DNA of 64,000 nucleotides, taken from contig CAJUBP010000003.1 of NCBI GenBank assembly GCA_910584585.1, positions 1-64,000 of the forward strand, in the 5' to 3' direction. Made by a program: the position numbers and the translations under genes. Positions 33,924 through 43,516 of the stretch are shown here, piece by piece. Origin of the DNA: an uncultured Lachnospiraceae bacterium. GTDB taxonomy: Bacteria > Bacillota > Clostridia > Lachnospirales > Lachnospiraceae. The notes under the pieces were generated by a model. The model was not told the DNA's origin. It made no database searches and was given only the letters and a program-made list of their open reading frames with translations. Each line of letters opens with the position of its first letter. Position 1 is the stretch's first letter.

Positions 33924-35108
33924 TTATAAAAACCGGATGGCTGGGATATGCATCCGTTTGGCGTAGGACTGATATTCTTCCCGGGTTTTGGTTTCATCCC
34001 AAACCACAAGGGATACAATAATTCCCTGATTCCGAAGCTGCTCTGCCTGGCGGATGGCGGTTTCTCTGGCCGCTTCCCGATACACAATTAACGTTCCGTT
34101 ATCCTGAACCGGAATCTTGATTTTCTGTCTGGACAATGCGGCCATCAGCTGATCGATGACCACGGCAAACCCGATAGAGGGCGCGTCTTTGCCGAAATAA
34201 CCTAAAAGCTTGTCATAGCGTCCGCCTTTTACGATTGGCTCGCCGCTTCCAAAGGTATAACCTGCAAATATGATTCCGGTGTAATAGTGATAACTGCTCA
34301 GCATACCCGGCTCAATGGATACGTATTTTTCCACTCCGTAAAAGCGCAGGATTTTCATTAATTTCTCCAGCCGCTCCAGCGCGTTTAAAATAACCGGATA
34401 ACCGGAAGCCAGAAGTCTGGCGTGGCCGAGCATTTCCTCGGTCATGCAGATACTCCCAAGCATGGAAAACAGTTCTCTCAGTTCTTCCGGCAGGCACAGG
34501 GAATCCACCAATTCCTCCACCCCGAAGAAATTCTTATTGGAAATCAGTTCAATTAATTCCTGCTCTGTCTCTTCTTCCAGCCTGGCCGCTTCCACCAGAC
34601 CCCGGAAAAAGTCCACATGCCCCACGCCGATTTGGAATTCCTGCAGCCCTGCAGTCTGCAGCGCCCGGACCACCAAGGCCAGAATCTCTCCGTCCGCGTT
34701 GGCGGAAGTATCTCCAATTAATTCTGCCCCTAACTGGGTCGTCTCTTTTAAACGGCCCTGATAGCTGCTGTTATTGATAAAGGTATTGCCCATATAACTG
34801 AGGCGGACGGGAAATATCTCATCTCCGTAATATTTCGCGGCGCATCTTGCAATGGAAGGGGTAATATCCGGCCGCAAAACCAGCGTATTGCCCTCCCGGT
34901 CAAAAAATTTGTAGAGATCCTTGGAAGGAGTGGTTCCGATTTCCCTGCTGAAAATATCAAAAAATTCAAAGGTGGGAGTCTCAATCATGTGATATCCGTA
35001 TTTTTTCAGCAAGTGATGCAGATTTTCCTGCAGAATTAATTTCTGTGCGCATTCCCTGTTGTAAATGTCCCGGACTCCCTCCGGCGTATGTAGTAATTTC
35101 CGTTCCAT
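33924..35108 (-). CDS. hisZ: ATP phosphoribosyltransferase regulatory subunit
   Basis: This 394-residue HisZ is a HisRS-like protein without the anticodon-binding function. It has TPEGVRDIYNRECAQK, motif 2-like KFFDREGNTLVLRPDITPSIAR and VKGGRYDKLLGYFGKDAPSIGFAV. It starts 26 bases after recU. Confidence 0.95.
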   Translation of the reverse strand: MERKLLHTPEGVRDIYNRECAQKLILQENLHHLLKKYGYHMIETPTFEFFDIFSREIGTTPSKDLYKFFDREGNTLVLRPDITPSIARCAAKYYGDEIFPVRLSYMGNTFINNSSYQGRLKETTQLGAELIGDTSANADGEILALVVRALQTAGLQEFQIGVGHVDFFRGLVEAARLEEETEQELIELISNKNFFGVEELVDSLCLPEELRELFSMLGSICMTEEMLGHARLLASGYPVILNALERLEKLMKILRFYGVEKYVSIEPGMLSSYHYYTGIIFAGYTFGSGEPIVKGGRYDKLLGYFGKDAPSIGFAVVIDQLMAALSRQKIKIPVQDNGTLIVYREAARETAIRQAEQLRNQGIIVSLVVWDETKTREEYQSYAKRMHIPAIRFL

Positions 35109-35134
35109 AATTGATCCTTTCGTGTGTAAATTTG

Positions 35135-35671
35135 TCAGCTGCGGTTTGCCAAATCCTGCTGCATCATATCAAGATAAGGCACCAGAATTCCGCCTTTGGA
35201 AGCTATGAAGTATTCCGGCTCTAACTCTTCATAGCGGAAGCTTTTTCTCCCGCCCTCTTTGGCCCGGTTCCAGAATTCCATCAGTTTCTCATGGCGCAGG
35301 TAATAAAATTCATTTCTGTGGGAATAAAATAGAATCAGAAATGAAATCCCGTTCTGCCCTTCAAACTGCTCCATGAAATCAATCTGGTGGGAGTGGATAT
35401 TCTGTAACGGAAAGGTATCCGTATGGCATTCCTTGGCGTCAAAACACACAGGAATCCCCTGCACTGCCCCAATATAATCCACAGTGCTCTTCTGATCGAA
35501 GTAGGCCAGGGTGATATGCCGGCTGTCCTTGTCAATACGGACCGGGGTAATAGGCGTAGGCACCTTTTGAATGAGGGCCAGACGGTGTTCCGCGTATTTT
35601 TCATTGGTAAGGTTGATAAACTCTTCCAGGGTAGAGCCCCGCAGTCCCCGGGAATTCCATGTGGCCATAGC
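35135..35671 (-). CDS. recU: Holliday junction resolvase RecU
   Basis: This 178-residue RecU begins MATWNSRGLRGSTLEEFINLTNEKY. The nuclease motifs STVDYIGAVQGIPVCFDAKE and LQNIHSHQIDFMEQFEGQNGISFLIL are intact. ATG 35671 follows GGGAGGAAC; the longer frame upstream is not needed, as the -10 lies at 35780. Confidence 0.94.
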   Translation of the reverse strand, partial: AMATWNSRGLRGSTLEEFINLTNEKYAEHRLALIQKVPTPITPVRIDKDSRHITLAYFDQKSTVDYIGAVQGIPVCFDAKECHTDTFPLQNIHSHQIDFMEQFEGQNGISFLILFYSHRNEFYYLRHEKLMEFWNRAKEGGRKSFRYEELEPEYFIASKGGILVPYLDMMQQDLANRS

Positions 35672-35779
35672 CGTTCCTCCCTCTGGCAGCTGATTACGCA
35701 GGCAGATTCTGATTTTCTTCCCTGCAGCAAAGCATTGGATTTCAGCGTCATTTTTCCCAATGCCAAAAAACCTCCGTTT

Positions 35780-35788
35780 ATTATAGCA
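35780..35788 (-). promoter_or_regulatory. Extended -10 for recU-his operon
   Basis: On the minus strand TGCTATAAT with no clear -35, about 110 bases before recU. A hairpin ACGCAAA/TTTGCGT (35818-35837) lies just upstream. Confidence 0.5.
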
Positions 35789-35921
35789 CACTCTTTTCTT
35801 TTCTGCCATATGAAATAACGCAAAGATAAATTTGCGTCATTTTATATGGCGGCCAAAAACCCCTCCTGCTATACTGAGTGCCAGAGGGGAGGTGCGAGAA
35901 TGGGAAAAATAAAAAAAATAA

Positions 35922-35943
35922 ATCCTGCAAAAGCAGGGTTTTT
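35922..35943 (-). terminator. Terminator of the XRE/TPR regulator gene
   Basis: On the minus strand CCTGC-TTTT-GCAGG followed by a T-rich run (ATTTATTTTTTTT), 45 bases after the regulator stop. Confidence 0.65.
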
Positions 35944-35987
35944 CCTGGAAAACGTGGAAGAAACCTATTGAAATCCGCGCAGTGTTT

Positions 35988-36914
35988 TTATAAAATGATG
36001 CCATAATGTATGGCGGCATATTTTTTCACCTGTTCAGCGTAATCTTGCTGATTCGTTGCCTGAAAAACGGCAATGCTCTGAGAAAAACATTCTTTTGACA
36101 TATCATATTGCTCTAACGCTGCCAGCGCACAGGCTTTGTTGCAAAGAAGCATGGGAAATGTATGCAGCTTTCCATATTCAACGCAATAATCGATCCCTGC
36201 CTGGCAGAGTTCCAGGGCGTCTTTGTGCATGCCTTCCTGCCCCAGCCAGGAAGACAGGTTCTGCAGAATCATGGGATATTTGGAGGATATCTCATCTCCG
36301 TGGAGGGTATGCAGCTCCACATATTCTTTCAGACTGTACAATAACTGGATTCCGTCTAATATTCTTCCAAGGTTGTGATACGCGCAGCCAATATTATTCA
36401 GAATTGTAATTTCGTGATAAGTCAGCAGTCTGGACTTAATATGAATTCCGTCGAAATCCGGCATTGTCATATGAATAGCAAGCAATAGTTCTTTTAAAAC
36501 CCATTCGGCGTTTCTGCCTTTTTCTTTTTCAATCAGTGTTCTGGCAAAGGCAAGGTATTGTTTTTCCATTTTCAGATGAACGGAATTGCCCGGATGGTTC
36601 CGTATGCCGGCTTCTATTGCGCCTGCAAGCTGCCCGGCCTGTTCAAAGTCTCTGTTACCCAGGCAGCGGGTCAATTGCTGTTCCAGTTCATATCGTTCCC
36701 GTTCCTGCCGGTTCAGGTAGATGTTAAAAATCCGATCCACAATTCCAAGACGCTGCATCAGCCCTTCCAATGTTTTCTTTCCCGGCGTCTGCAGGCCGTT
36801 TTCGATTCGTGACAGGGTGGATGGGGTACAGATTCCGTAACAGAGCTCTTCCTGGGAATAATGCAGCCGCTCTCTGGTGTCACGGATTAATTCGCCGATG
36901 GTATAATACGCCAT
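35988..36914 (-). CDS. XRE regulator with TPR-like domain
   Basis: This 308-residue protein has an N-terminal Cro-type helix-turn-helix (LIRDTRERLHYSQEELCYGICTPSTLSRIENG) and a long all-helical TPR-like domain (residues 75-300, ending YDMSKECFSQSIAVFQATNQQDYAEQVKKY). This is the architecture of Rgg/PlcR-type regulators that bind small peptides. No clear peptide gene was found next to it. Regulon unknown; a HK-RR pair lies upstream on the same strand. Confidence 0.85.
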   Translation of the reverse strand: MAYYTIGELIRDTRERLHYSQEELCYGICTPSTLSRIENGLQTPGKKTLEGLMQRLGIVDRIFNIYLNRQERERYELEQQLTRCLGNRDFEQAGQLAGAIEAGIRNHPGNSVHLKMEKQYLAFARTLIEKEKGRNAEWVLKELLLAIHMTMPDFDGIHIKSRLLTYHEITILNNIGCAYHNLGRILDGIQLLYSLKEYVELHTLHGDEISSKYPMILQNLSSWLGQEGMHKDALELCQAGIDYCVEYGKLHTFPMLLCNKACALAALEQYDMSKECFSQSIAVFQATNQQDYAEQVKKYAAIHYGIIL

Positions 36915-36978
36915 GGCTCTTAAACTCCTTTCCTCAAAATTTTTCCGTACCTATCATACCCCAGTCTGTTCTTTTTTG

Positions 36979-38166
36979 TCAACGAAGTGTTTCTTCCTCT
37001 GCCGGCAGCCGGATGAGGAAAGCTTTTGTCTCCGTGCCAGAGGGTTCCTGCTCTAAGGTGAGGCTTCCTGCGTGCATGGCGATAATCTTGTGGGCGATGC
37101 ATAAGCCCAGTCCGCTGCCGCCTTTGCTTCGGCGGGATTCATCCCCTGACACAAAGGGATCAAAGATATATTTCGCGGTTTCTTCAGGAATTTCAGCTCC
37201 GGTGTCGCTGATTCTTATGAGAATGGCGTCGTCTTCTTTTGCTGCCTGAACCGATACTCTGGTCCCTTTCGGATTGTGCCTGATGGCATTGTTCAGCAAA
37301 TTGTGAATGACCCGCTGAAACTGAAGCTTGTCCACAGAATACCAAAGGGGCTCTTCCGGAATGTCCGCAGAGATTTCCATTTCCTTTTCTTCAAAATCCA
37401 GATACAGGTTCGCCACGCATTCCCGCAGAAGTTCCCAGAGATTTTCCCGGGATTTTTTCAGCTGATATCCCTCGCTGTCTAATTTGACATACTCAAATAA
37501 AAGGCTGATCAGGCCGTTCATCTGCATGGATTTCCCATAAATGGCTTCCAGATACTCTTCCAGGGGCGCGTCTTTTTCCTCCAGCAGCGCCCTGGCATAG
37601 CCGGCTACTGTGGTCATGGGCGTCTTCAAATCATGGGCCACATCGGAGAGCAGAAGATTCCTGCGCCGGTCATATTCCTCTCGCTGCCGCTGTTCCTGCG
37701 CCTCGATATTCCGGATGTGAAGCTCCACCATCCGGCTGAAAGAGAGAGCCGCGATCAAGTAAGGAAGAAGCAGAGTGATCGCAACGAAAATTGTTAAGAC
37801 TGCAGTGCCCATCAGATAAATCTGCGTCTCCCGGCCGGACATATGGCTGGTCTGTTCTATGATATAATCGGTCAGCTTTTGCCCGGCAAAACGTTCCGCC
37901 GCCCCCTGAACGCCCAGGCCCGCAATGCCGGGAAACTGGCTGCCGAGACTGGTAATGGAAAAATAGATCACTCCCCGGATCAGCAGGCCCAGGGTCTGCT
38001 CCTGCTCCCATTCCGCCATAAAAAAATTGATATGAAACGTCTCTTCCAACCAGGGATAAAACATTTTGCCGTAAAAAAGGTTTAACAGGTTCTCGCTTAA
38101 GGATACCAGAATTAAAAGAATTAAAAACCGGCGGATGAGAAACCATTTCCATTTGCTGTGCTTCAT
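36979..38166 (-). CDS. Sensor histidine kinase
   Basis: This 395-residue kinase has two transmembrane helices (about 12-30 and 122-145) around an extracellular domain, H-box LLLSDVAHDLKTPMTTVAGYA, N-box NLLNNAIRHN and G-box KGGSGLGLCIAHKI. VncS/VanS-like. It starts three bases after its regulator. Confidence 0.93.
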   Translation of the reverse strand: MKHSKWKWFLIRRFLILLILVSLSENLLNLFYGKMFYPWLEETFHINFFMAEWEQEQTLGLLIRGVIYFSITSLGSQFPGIAGLGVQGAAERFAGQKLTDYIIEQTSHMSGRETQIYLMGTAVLTIFVAITLLLPYLIAALSFSRMVELHIRNIEAQEQRQREEYDRRRNLLLSDVAHDLKTPMTTVAGYARALLEEKDAPLEEYLEAIYGKSMQMNGLISLLFEYVKLDSEGYQLKKSRENLWELLRECVANLYLDFEEKEMEISADIPEEPLWYSVDKLQFQRVIHNLLNNAIRHNPKGTRVSVQAAKEDDAILIRISDTGAEIPEETAKYIFDPFVSGDESRRSKGGSGLGLCIAHKIIAMHAGSLTLEQEPSGTETKAFLIRLPAEEETLR

Positions 38167-38169
38167 TGC

Positions 38170-38856
38170 TTATTTCTCCATGCGGTAGCCCAGTCCCCGG
38201 ATGGTTTTGATATAGGCTCCGCTGTCTTCAGAAAGTTTGGCTCTCAGGCGGCTGATGCATACCATAATATTGTTGTCCGCGATGGCGTACGCTTCGCCCC
38301 ATACATTTTCGTATACCTGCTGTTTGGTATACACTTTTCCGGGATGTTCCATAAACAGCCGAAGCAGCTTATACTCCACAGAGGTTAAGTCAATGGGCTC
38401 GTCATTTTTGTATACCAGGCAGGATTCGGTGTCCAGGCGCAGGTCTTTGACGGTTAACTGCTTTAACTCCCTGCTTTTGGCGCCCAGAGAATAGAACCTG
38501 CGGATATTGGAGTTGATTCTGGCCATTGCCTCCATGGGGTTGAAGGGCTTGGAGAGATAATCGTCCGCGCCGAGATCCAGTCCGAGAATTTTGTCGGAAT
38601 CCTGATTTTTGGCGGAAAGTATCATCACTGGAATATTGCTGTTTTCCCGGATTTGCTTTAAGACTTTATAGCCGTCCAGCCCGGGCATCATAATGTCCAG
38701 CAGGGCCATGTCAGCTTCTTCCTGTTCCAGAAGAGACACAGCCGTAAGTCCGTCTTCTGCTTCCAATACCCGGTAACCGTCTTTTTCCAGATACAGCCGC
38801 AGTAAATCCCGGATTTCCTTTTCGTCGTCTGCCACAAGAATTGTATATGCCATCAC
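38170..38856 (-). CDS. OmpR-family response regulator (VncR/VanR-like)
   Basis: This 228-residue protein has a receiver with VADDEKE, Asp in MALLDIMMPGLDGY, and Lys in DDYLSKPFNP, plus a winged helix (SVEYKLLRLFMEHPGKVYTKQQVYENVWGE...CISRLRAKL). Cotranscribed with the kinase and, 12 bases upstream, the DUF975 protein. Confidence 0.95.
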   Translation of the reverse strand: MMAYTILVADDEKEIRDLLRLYLEKDGYRVLEAEDGLTAVSLLEQEEADMALLDIMMPGLDGYKVLKQIRENSNIPVMILSAKNQDSDKILGLDLGADDYLSKPFNPMEAMARINSNIRRFYSLGAKSRELKQLTVKDLRLDTESCLVYKNDEPIDLTSVEYKLLRLFMEHPGKVYTKQQVYENVWGEAYAIADNNIMVCISRLRAKLSEDSGAYIKTIRGLGYRMEK

Positions 38857-38868
38857 GTGTTCCTCCTG

Positions 38869-39651
38869 TTAATTGGATATTTTCCCGCTCTGAAGATATT
38901 GTTCCTTTAAGGCTGCGTAGAGCGCGGCCCTTGTCTGGCAGACATAGGGATTCAGGTAAAAGACGCCCAGAATTCCCAAAGTCAGTCCATTTAAAAGATA
39001 CCATCCCAGAAAAGATAAGTCCAGCACAAAGGCTTTCCACTTATTTCCATGCATCATGTTTCCGCTTAGGGCCAGCGCCTCCTTTCGCTCCATATCCGGG
39101 CATTCTCCCAGAATATAGGGAACCAGCCGGTATTCATAACTCTTTACAATTCCTGGAATAATCAGCAAAAGAGCCCACAGAAGAATATGAAGATCCCGGA
39201 AAAAGGTCACTTTCACACAATTTTTATAACTGCGGTCGAAGGCAAAGCACATTTCCTTTACCTGGGCCTGTTCCCTTAAATTTCTGGTAAAAAAGCGGGA
39301 AACCCCGATTTCCAAAGGATTAAATACCAGAATATTCAGCGGCAGGGCAATCAGAAGCACCACTAAAATAACCACCATTACAATCAGAAACAGCACCATA
39401 AGAAACAGGAAAAAATTATCTTCCAACACCATATCTATTTCATTGTCCGGGCTGTATTCTTCGTAATATTCCTGGTCTATTTCCTGGGAGGAATCCGAAT
39501 CAGAAAGCCCTCCGGCAAATCCCCCCGCAGAGCCAAAAAGGCCGGAGCCTCCGCATAATATGGTAAACGCCAGCGCAGCTAATACCGCCTTCCAATGGTT
39601 TTGGCCAATCCGTTCTTTTGCAGTTTCTTTTAATTCTTTTCTTGACCACAT
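38869..39651 (-). CDS. DUF975 family integral membrane protein
   Basis: This 260-residue protein begins WSRKELKETAKERIGQNHWKAVL, the DUF975 signature. It has about five hydrophobic segments, an acidic loop (SDSSQEIDQEYYEEYSPDNEID), and the typical PYILGECPDMERKEALALSGNMMHGNKWKAF and LPLN/NPYV segments. Function unknown in the family. It heads the operon with the two-component pair, so it may be a target or accessory of it. Confidence 0.9.
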   Translation of the reverse strand: MWSRKELKETAKERIGQNHWKAVLAALAFTILCGGSGLFGSAGGFAGGLSDSDSSQEIDQEYYEEYSPDNEIDMVLEDNFFLFLMVLFLIVMVVILVVLLIALPLNILVFNPLEIGVSRFFTRNLREQAQVKEMCFAFDRSYKNCVKVTFFRDLHILLWALLLIIPGIVKSYEYRLVPYILGECPDMERKEALALSGNMMHGNKWKAFVLDLSFLGWYLLNGLTLGILGVFYLNPYVCQTRAALYAALKEQYLQSGKISN

Positions 39652-39805
39652 ACTAATACTCTCCTTCCTGTATTTTGTTTCACTAATGATATCATACCGG
39701 TTCTCCCTTAAAGAAAAGATGACTTTTTCTTACAATAACCTTACAAATTCTCTTGTTATTTTGTCTCATGGATGATAAGATTAAGACAAACTGGAAGGAA
39801 CGGGA

Positions 39806-41077
39806 TTGGTTATGATTTTGAAAGAGCTGGAACATTATGTAAGACATTTTGCCAAACGGTTTCTGATTTTTCTGAAATGGCTGGCGTTTTCTATTTTAAG
39901 CGGCATTCTGGTAGGCAGCGTGGGCTCTGTGTTTCACTACTGCATTGTTTACGCGACAAAAGCCAGAGAGACATATCCCTGGCTGATCTTTCTGCTGCCG
40001 GCGGCAGGGCTTCTCATTGTGGGAGCTTATCATATGATGCACGACGAGAAAGATACCGGCACCAATCTGGTGCTGTCTGCCATTCACTCCGGTGAGCATA
40101 TCCCCTTGAGAATGGCGCCCCTGATCTTCATTTCCACAGTAATGACCCATCTATTCGGCGGCTCCGCAGGCAGGGAAGGCGCGGCGCTGCAGCTTGGAGG
40201 CAGCATCGGCAACTCTCTGGGCAGGCTGCTGAAATTTGATGAAAAGGATCAGCATATTATGATTATGTGCGGAATGAGCGCTGCTTTTTCCGCTCTTTTC
40301 GGTACGCCTCTGGCAGCCGCTGTGTTCTCCATGGAAGTGGTAAGCGTTGGGATTATGCATTACGCCGCCCTGGTTCCCTGTGTGGTTTCCTCTCTGCTGG
40401 CCCAGGGGATTGCAGAGCGCTGCCGGATTGAGCCGGAGCAGTTTCTCATCCATTCCGTGCCGGAGTTCACGGTTTCCTCAGGCGTAACCATAGCGATCCT
40501 TGCCATCCTCTGCGCCATTGTCAGCGCGTTGTTCTGTATCGCCCTCCATATGGGGGAAGCTCTTTACAAAAAATATTTTCCTAATCCTTATCTGCGGATT
40601 TTTGCAGGGGGAATGCTGCTGTTATGTTTGACGCTTCTGGTTGGAAACCAGGATTACAACGGAGCCGGAATGCCTGTGATTGCCCGCTGCTTTGAAGAGC
40701 ATAGAGTATTGCCCTACGCCTTCGCGTTAAAAATTCTCTTTACCGCTGTCACCCTGGGCGCAGGCTTTAAGGGCGGCGAGATTGTCCCTTCCTTTTTTAT
40801 CGGCGGGACCTTTGGCTGCCTCTTTGGAAACCTGACCGGATTTGCGCCGGATCTGTGCACCGCCGCAGGGATGGGCGCGGTTTTCTGCGGCGTCACCAAC
40901 TGCCCCATCACTTCCCTGTTTATCTGTTTTGAACTCTTTGGGTTTGAGGGAATGCCCTATTTCCTGCTGTCAGTGGCGCTGGGCTATATGCTTTCCGGCT
41001 ATTACGGCTTGTACCACAGCCAGAAGATCGTGTATTCCAAATACAAGACGGAATTTATTAACCGGAAAACCCGCTGA
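39806..41077 (+). CDS. ClC-type chloride channel/antiporter
   Basis: This 423-residue ClC protein has the selectivity motif GREGAALQLGGSIGNSLGR (GREGP in most homologues, with the gating Glu), the second motif GGEIVPSFFIGGTFG (GxFxP type) and about ten hydrophobic helices. Start is TTG 39806 (seven bases after GGAAGG) or ATG 39812. The proton Glu position is not certain by eye, so channel versus antiporter is open. Confidence 0.92.
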   Translation: MVMILKELEHYVRHFAKRFLIFLKWLAFSILSGILVGSVGSVFHYCIVYATKARETYPWLIFLLPAAGLLIVGAYHMMHDEKDTGTNLVLSAIHSGEHIPLRMAPLIFISTVMTHLFGGSAGREGAALQLGGSIGNSLGRLLKFDEKDQHIMIMCGMSAAFSALFGTPLAAAVFSMEVVSVGIMHYAALVPCVVSSLLAQGIAERCRIEPEQFLIHSVPEFTVSSGVTIAILAILCAIVSALFCIALHMGEALYKKYFPNPYLRIFAGGMLLLCLTLLVGNQDYNGAGMPVIARCFEEHRVLPYAFALKILFTAVTLGAGFKGGEIVPSFFIGGTFGCLFGNLTGFAPDLCTAAGMGAVFCGVTNCPITSLFICFELFGFEGMPYFLLSVALGYMLSGYYGLYHSQKIVYSKYKTEFINRKTR

Positions 41078-41091
41078 CATCCCCGCAAAGC

Positions 41092-42099
41092 TTATATGTC
41101 AGGTTCAAAAATTAAGTCATAATTTATTTTTTGATAAAATATCTGTTCCAGTGTATCTTTTTTACACTCCTTATTTGCAAGCATCCACATTGTTTTGGCA
41201 ATGACCGCTTCTAAGGTCATGTCATAGGATTCTAAAAAACGGCATTCCTTCTTGATTTTATTTCCCACTTCGTAGACTGTCATATCGCTGCCTTCGTGGG
41301 CCACCTGGGTTGCCATGATGATGATTTTTTCCGGGTAAGTCTCATGAAGCTCATAAAAAATATCCGAGATGGAGGCGGGAATCCCCCCTACCCCGAAGCT
41401 TTCTACGATAATGGCGTCATACTGTTCAAACAGAAATCTCAGGCCCTTGGGAGAAATGCCGGGAATCAGCTTCATCAAAAAGATGTTGTCGTTCATTTCC
41501 TCATAAAAGGTCACCTGTTCCTCAAAGGGCAGGGTTGGAATATACCGCATAATCCGGCCGTCCTGAATCATGGCCAGAAAGGGAAAATCAATGCTGTCAA
41601 AGGCATTGTAGCTCTTGGAACGGATTTTCTTAGCCCGGGTGCCTGCAATGACTTTTCCGCCGAATACAATTTGAATCCCCTGAGAATTCTCATCTGCCGC
41701 GTAGCAGAAGCTGTCCAGCAGATTGGTTTTGGCGTCTGTGATTTCCAGATCAATGGATTTCTGCGCGCCGGTGATGACGATGGGCTTACGGGAATTCTGG
41801 ATCATATAGGACAGCGCCGCTGCCGTATAGGCCATGGTGTCTGTGCCGTGGGCCAGGACAAATCCGTCATATTTGTCATAATTGCCGCGGATCGCTTTTA
41901 CAATCTCTTTCCAGTGGCGGGGCTCCATGTTGGTGCTGTCAATATTGCACAGCTGCACAGCGTCCGGATTGCAGAACTTAGAGACATCCGGAATATAGGA
42001 TAAGATTTCCTTTGCCTGAATCAGAGGGGCAAGTCCGTGTTCCGATTTTTGGGAGGCGATAGTTCCGCCTGTGGCAATCAGCAAAATGTTTTTTTTCAT
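41092..42099 (-). CDS. L-asparaginase, type I
   Basis: This 335-residue asparaginase has ATGGTIASQ (nucleophile Thr, residues 8-16), VLAHGTDTMAYTAAAL (Thr-Asp pair), ITGAQKS and a GVGG segment near 245. No signal peptide, so cytoplasmic, ansA-like. Convergent with the ClC gene (14-base gap). Confidence 0.94.
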   Translation of the reverse strand: MKKNILLIATGGTIASQKSEHGLAPLIQAKEILSYIPDVSKFCNPDAVQLCNIDSTNMEPRHWKEIVKAIRGNYDKYDGFVLAHGTDTMAYTAAALSYMIQNSRKPIVITGAQKSIDLEITDAKTNLLDSFCYAADENSQGIQIVFGGKVIAGTRAKKIRSKSYNAFDSIDFPFLAMIQDGRIMRYIPTLPFEEQVTFYEEMNDNIFLMKLIPGISPKGLRFLFEQYDAIIVESFGVGGIPASISDIFYELHETYPEKIIIMATQVAHEGSDMTVYEVGNKIKKECRFLESYDMTLEAVIAKTMWMLANKECKKDTLEQIFYQKINYDLIFEPDI

Positions 42100-42242
42100 G
42101 TTCGGGTTCCTTTCTCATGTTTTCATACCAGATTTTATCACAGGAAATCCTCTTTGAAAAGCCAATCCTTACTTATTTAAAAGATCGTATAATTTTTACC
42201 AAAACCAGGTATGATTTCGTTTTTTATTGGCAAATTTTCAAC

Positions 42243-42271
42243 TTGTTTTTTTTTAGATACAGTTGTATAAT
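42243..42271 (+). promoter_or_regulatory. Promoter of cation/proton antiporter
   Basis: TTGTTT (42243-42248), spacer 17, TATAAT (42266-42271), 37 bases before the ATG. Confidence 0.7.
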
Positions 42272-42308
42272 GCCTAAGAATTAAGTTTAACGGGATGGAG
42301 GAAATATT

Positions 42309-43496
42309 ATGAACTATGATTACCTGTTATATTTAGCGATTATTCTTATGAGCACAAAATTACTGGGACTTGTGACACGGAAAGCTCATATGCCTCAGGT
42401 AGTGGGCGCCCTGATTGCCGGGTTGATTTTAGGGCCAGCCTGTCTGAATCTGCTGCACAGCAGCACGTTTTTGAATCAGGTATCAGAGATCGGCGTCATT
42501 GTTTTAATGTTCATGGCGGGCCTGGAAACGGATACGGAAGAACTGAAGCGTTCCGGCCTGGCGTCCTTTGTCATTGCTCTTTTGGGCGTGCTGGTTCCGT
42601 TAGCCGGCGGATTTTTGGTCGCGATGGCATGCCATGTGGCTTCTCCGGAATTGTCCGCCAGTGAATTGATGCAGAATATATTTATCGGCATTATTTTAAC
42701 CGCTACTTCTGTCAGCATTACCGTAGAAACCTTAAAAGAAATGGGAAAGGTGTCCACCAAAGCGGGAACCGCCATTTTAGGCGCGGCAATTATCGACGAC
42801 ATTCTTGGAATTATTGCTCTTACCGTCATTACCAGCATGGCGGATCCCAGCACCAATCTCGTGCTTGTTCTGCTGAAAATTGTGGGATTTTTCGCATTTG
42901 CCGTCGTGTTTGGAATTGGTTTTTTCTATATTATTCAGAAATGGGTTGCCCTTGACCCCAAGCCCAACCGGAGGCATGTCATTATGACCTTTGCCTTTTG
43001 CCTGATTATGTCTTTCTGCGCGGAACACTTCTTCGGCGTGGCTGACATTACCGGCGCTTATGTGGCCGGCCTCGTGTTAAGCCACAGCAGCAAGCGTGAG
43101 GTGATCTACCGGGAATTTGACACAGTTTCCTATCTTTTGGTGGCTCCGGTATTCTTCGCCAGCATCGGTCTTAAGGTGGAATTAAGCTCCATGTCCGCAA
43201 GTCTGGCAGCATTTACCCTGCTGCTTCTGGCGGTGGCTATTGTCACCAAGATTTTAGGCTGCGGCCTAGGGGCAAAGATCATGGGATATACGCCCAAAGA
43301 ATCTTTTCAGATTGGAATCGGAATGATTTCCCGGGGCGAAGTTGCGCTGATTGTGGCCAATAAAGGAGAAGCGCTGGGGCTGATTGACGATAAGCTGTAC
43401 GCGCCTATTGTGGTAACCGTAGTAATTACCACAGTGATCACCCCTATCCTCCTAAAGGCTGCATTTAAAGATAAGAAGAGAACGGCGGCTGCCTGA
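42309..43496 (+). CDS. Cation:proton antiporter (CPA2/Kef type, membrane domain only)
   Basis: This 395-residue protein has about 12 transmembrane segments of the Na+/H+ exchanger fold (PF00999): VVGALIAGLILGPACLN, GVIVLMFMAGLETD, GAAIIDDILGIIALTVI with the double Asp of the transport site, and GMISRGEVALIVANKG. No RCK/TrkA-N domain is present. It is 20 bases upstream of a two-component system that may be cotranscribed. Confidence 0.93.
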   Translation: MNYDYLLYLAIILMSTKLLGLVTRKAHMPQVVGALIAGLILGPACLNLLHSSTFLNQVSEIGVIVLMFMAGLETDTEELKRSGLASFVIALLGVLVPLAGGFLVAMACHVASPELSASELMQNIFIGIILTATSVSITVETLKEMGKVSTKAGTAILGAAIIDDILGIIALTVITSMADPSTNLVLVLLKIVGFFAFAVVFGIGFFYIIQKWVALDPKPNRRHVIMTFAFCLIMSFCAEHFFGVADITGAYVAGLVLSHSSKREVIYREFDTVSYLLVAPVFFASIGLKVELSSMSASLAAFTLLLLAVAIVTKILGCGLGAKIMGYTPKESFQIGIGMISRGEVALIVANKGEALGLIDDKLYAPIVVTVVITTVITPILLKAAFKDKKRTAAA

Positions 43497-43516
43497 CAGA
43501 GAGGAAAGGTGAATTC

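Noticed and set aside
33845..34087. 80-residue minus-strand frame between hisG and hisZ
   Set aside because: Overlaps the 3' end of hisZ in another frame; shadow.
35672..35809. N-terminal extension of RecU
   Set aside because: The -10 box lies inside it and the family starts at MATWNSRG behind a good site.
35900..35971. 23-residue peptide ORF with a good ribosome site next to the XRE/TPR (Rgg-like) regulator, a possible signalling peptide
   Set aside because: It spans the regulator's own terminator hairpin, lacks a hydrophobic signal segment, and is convergent rather than upstream.
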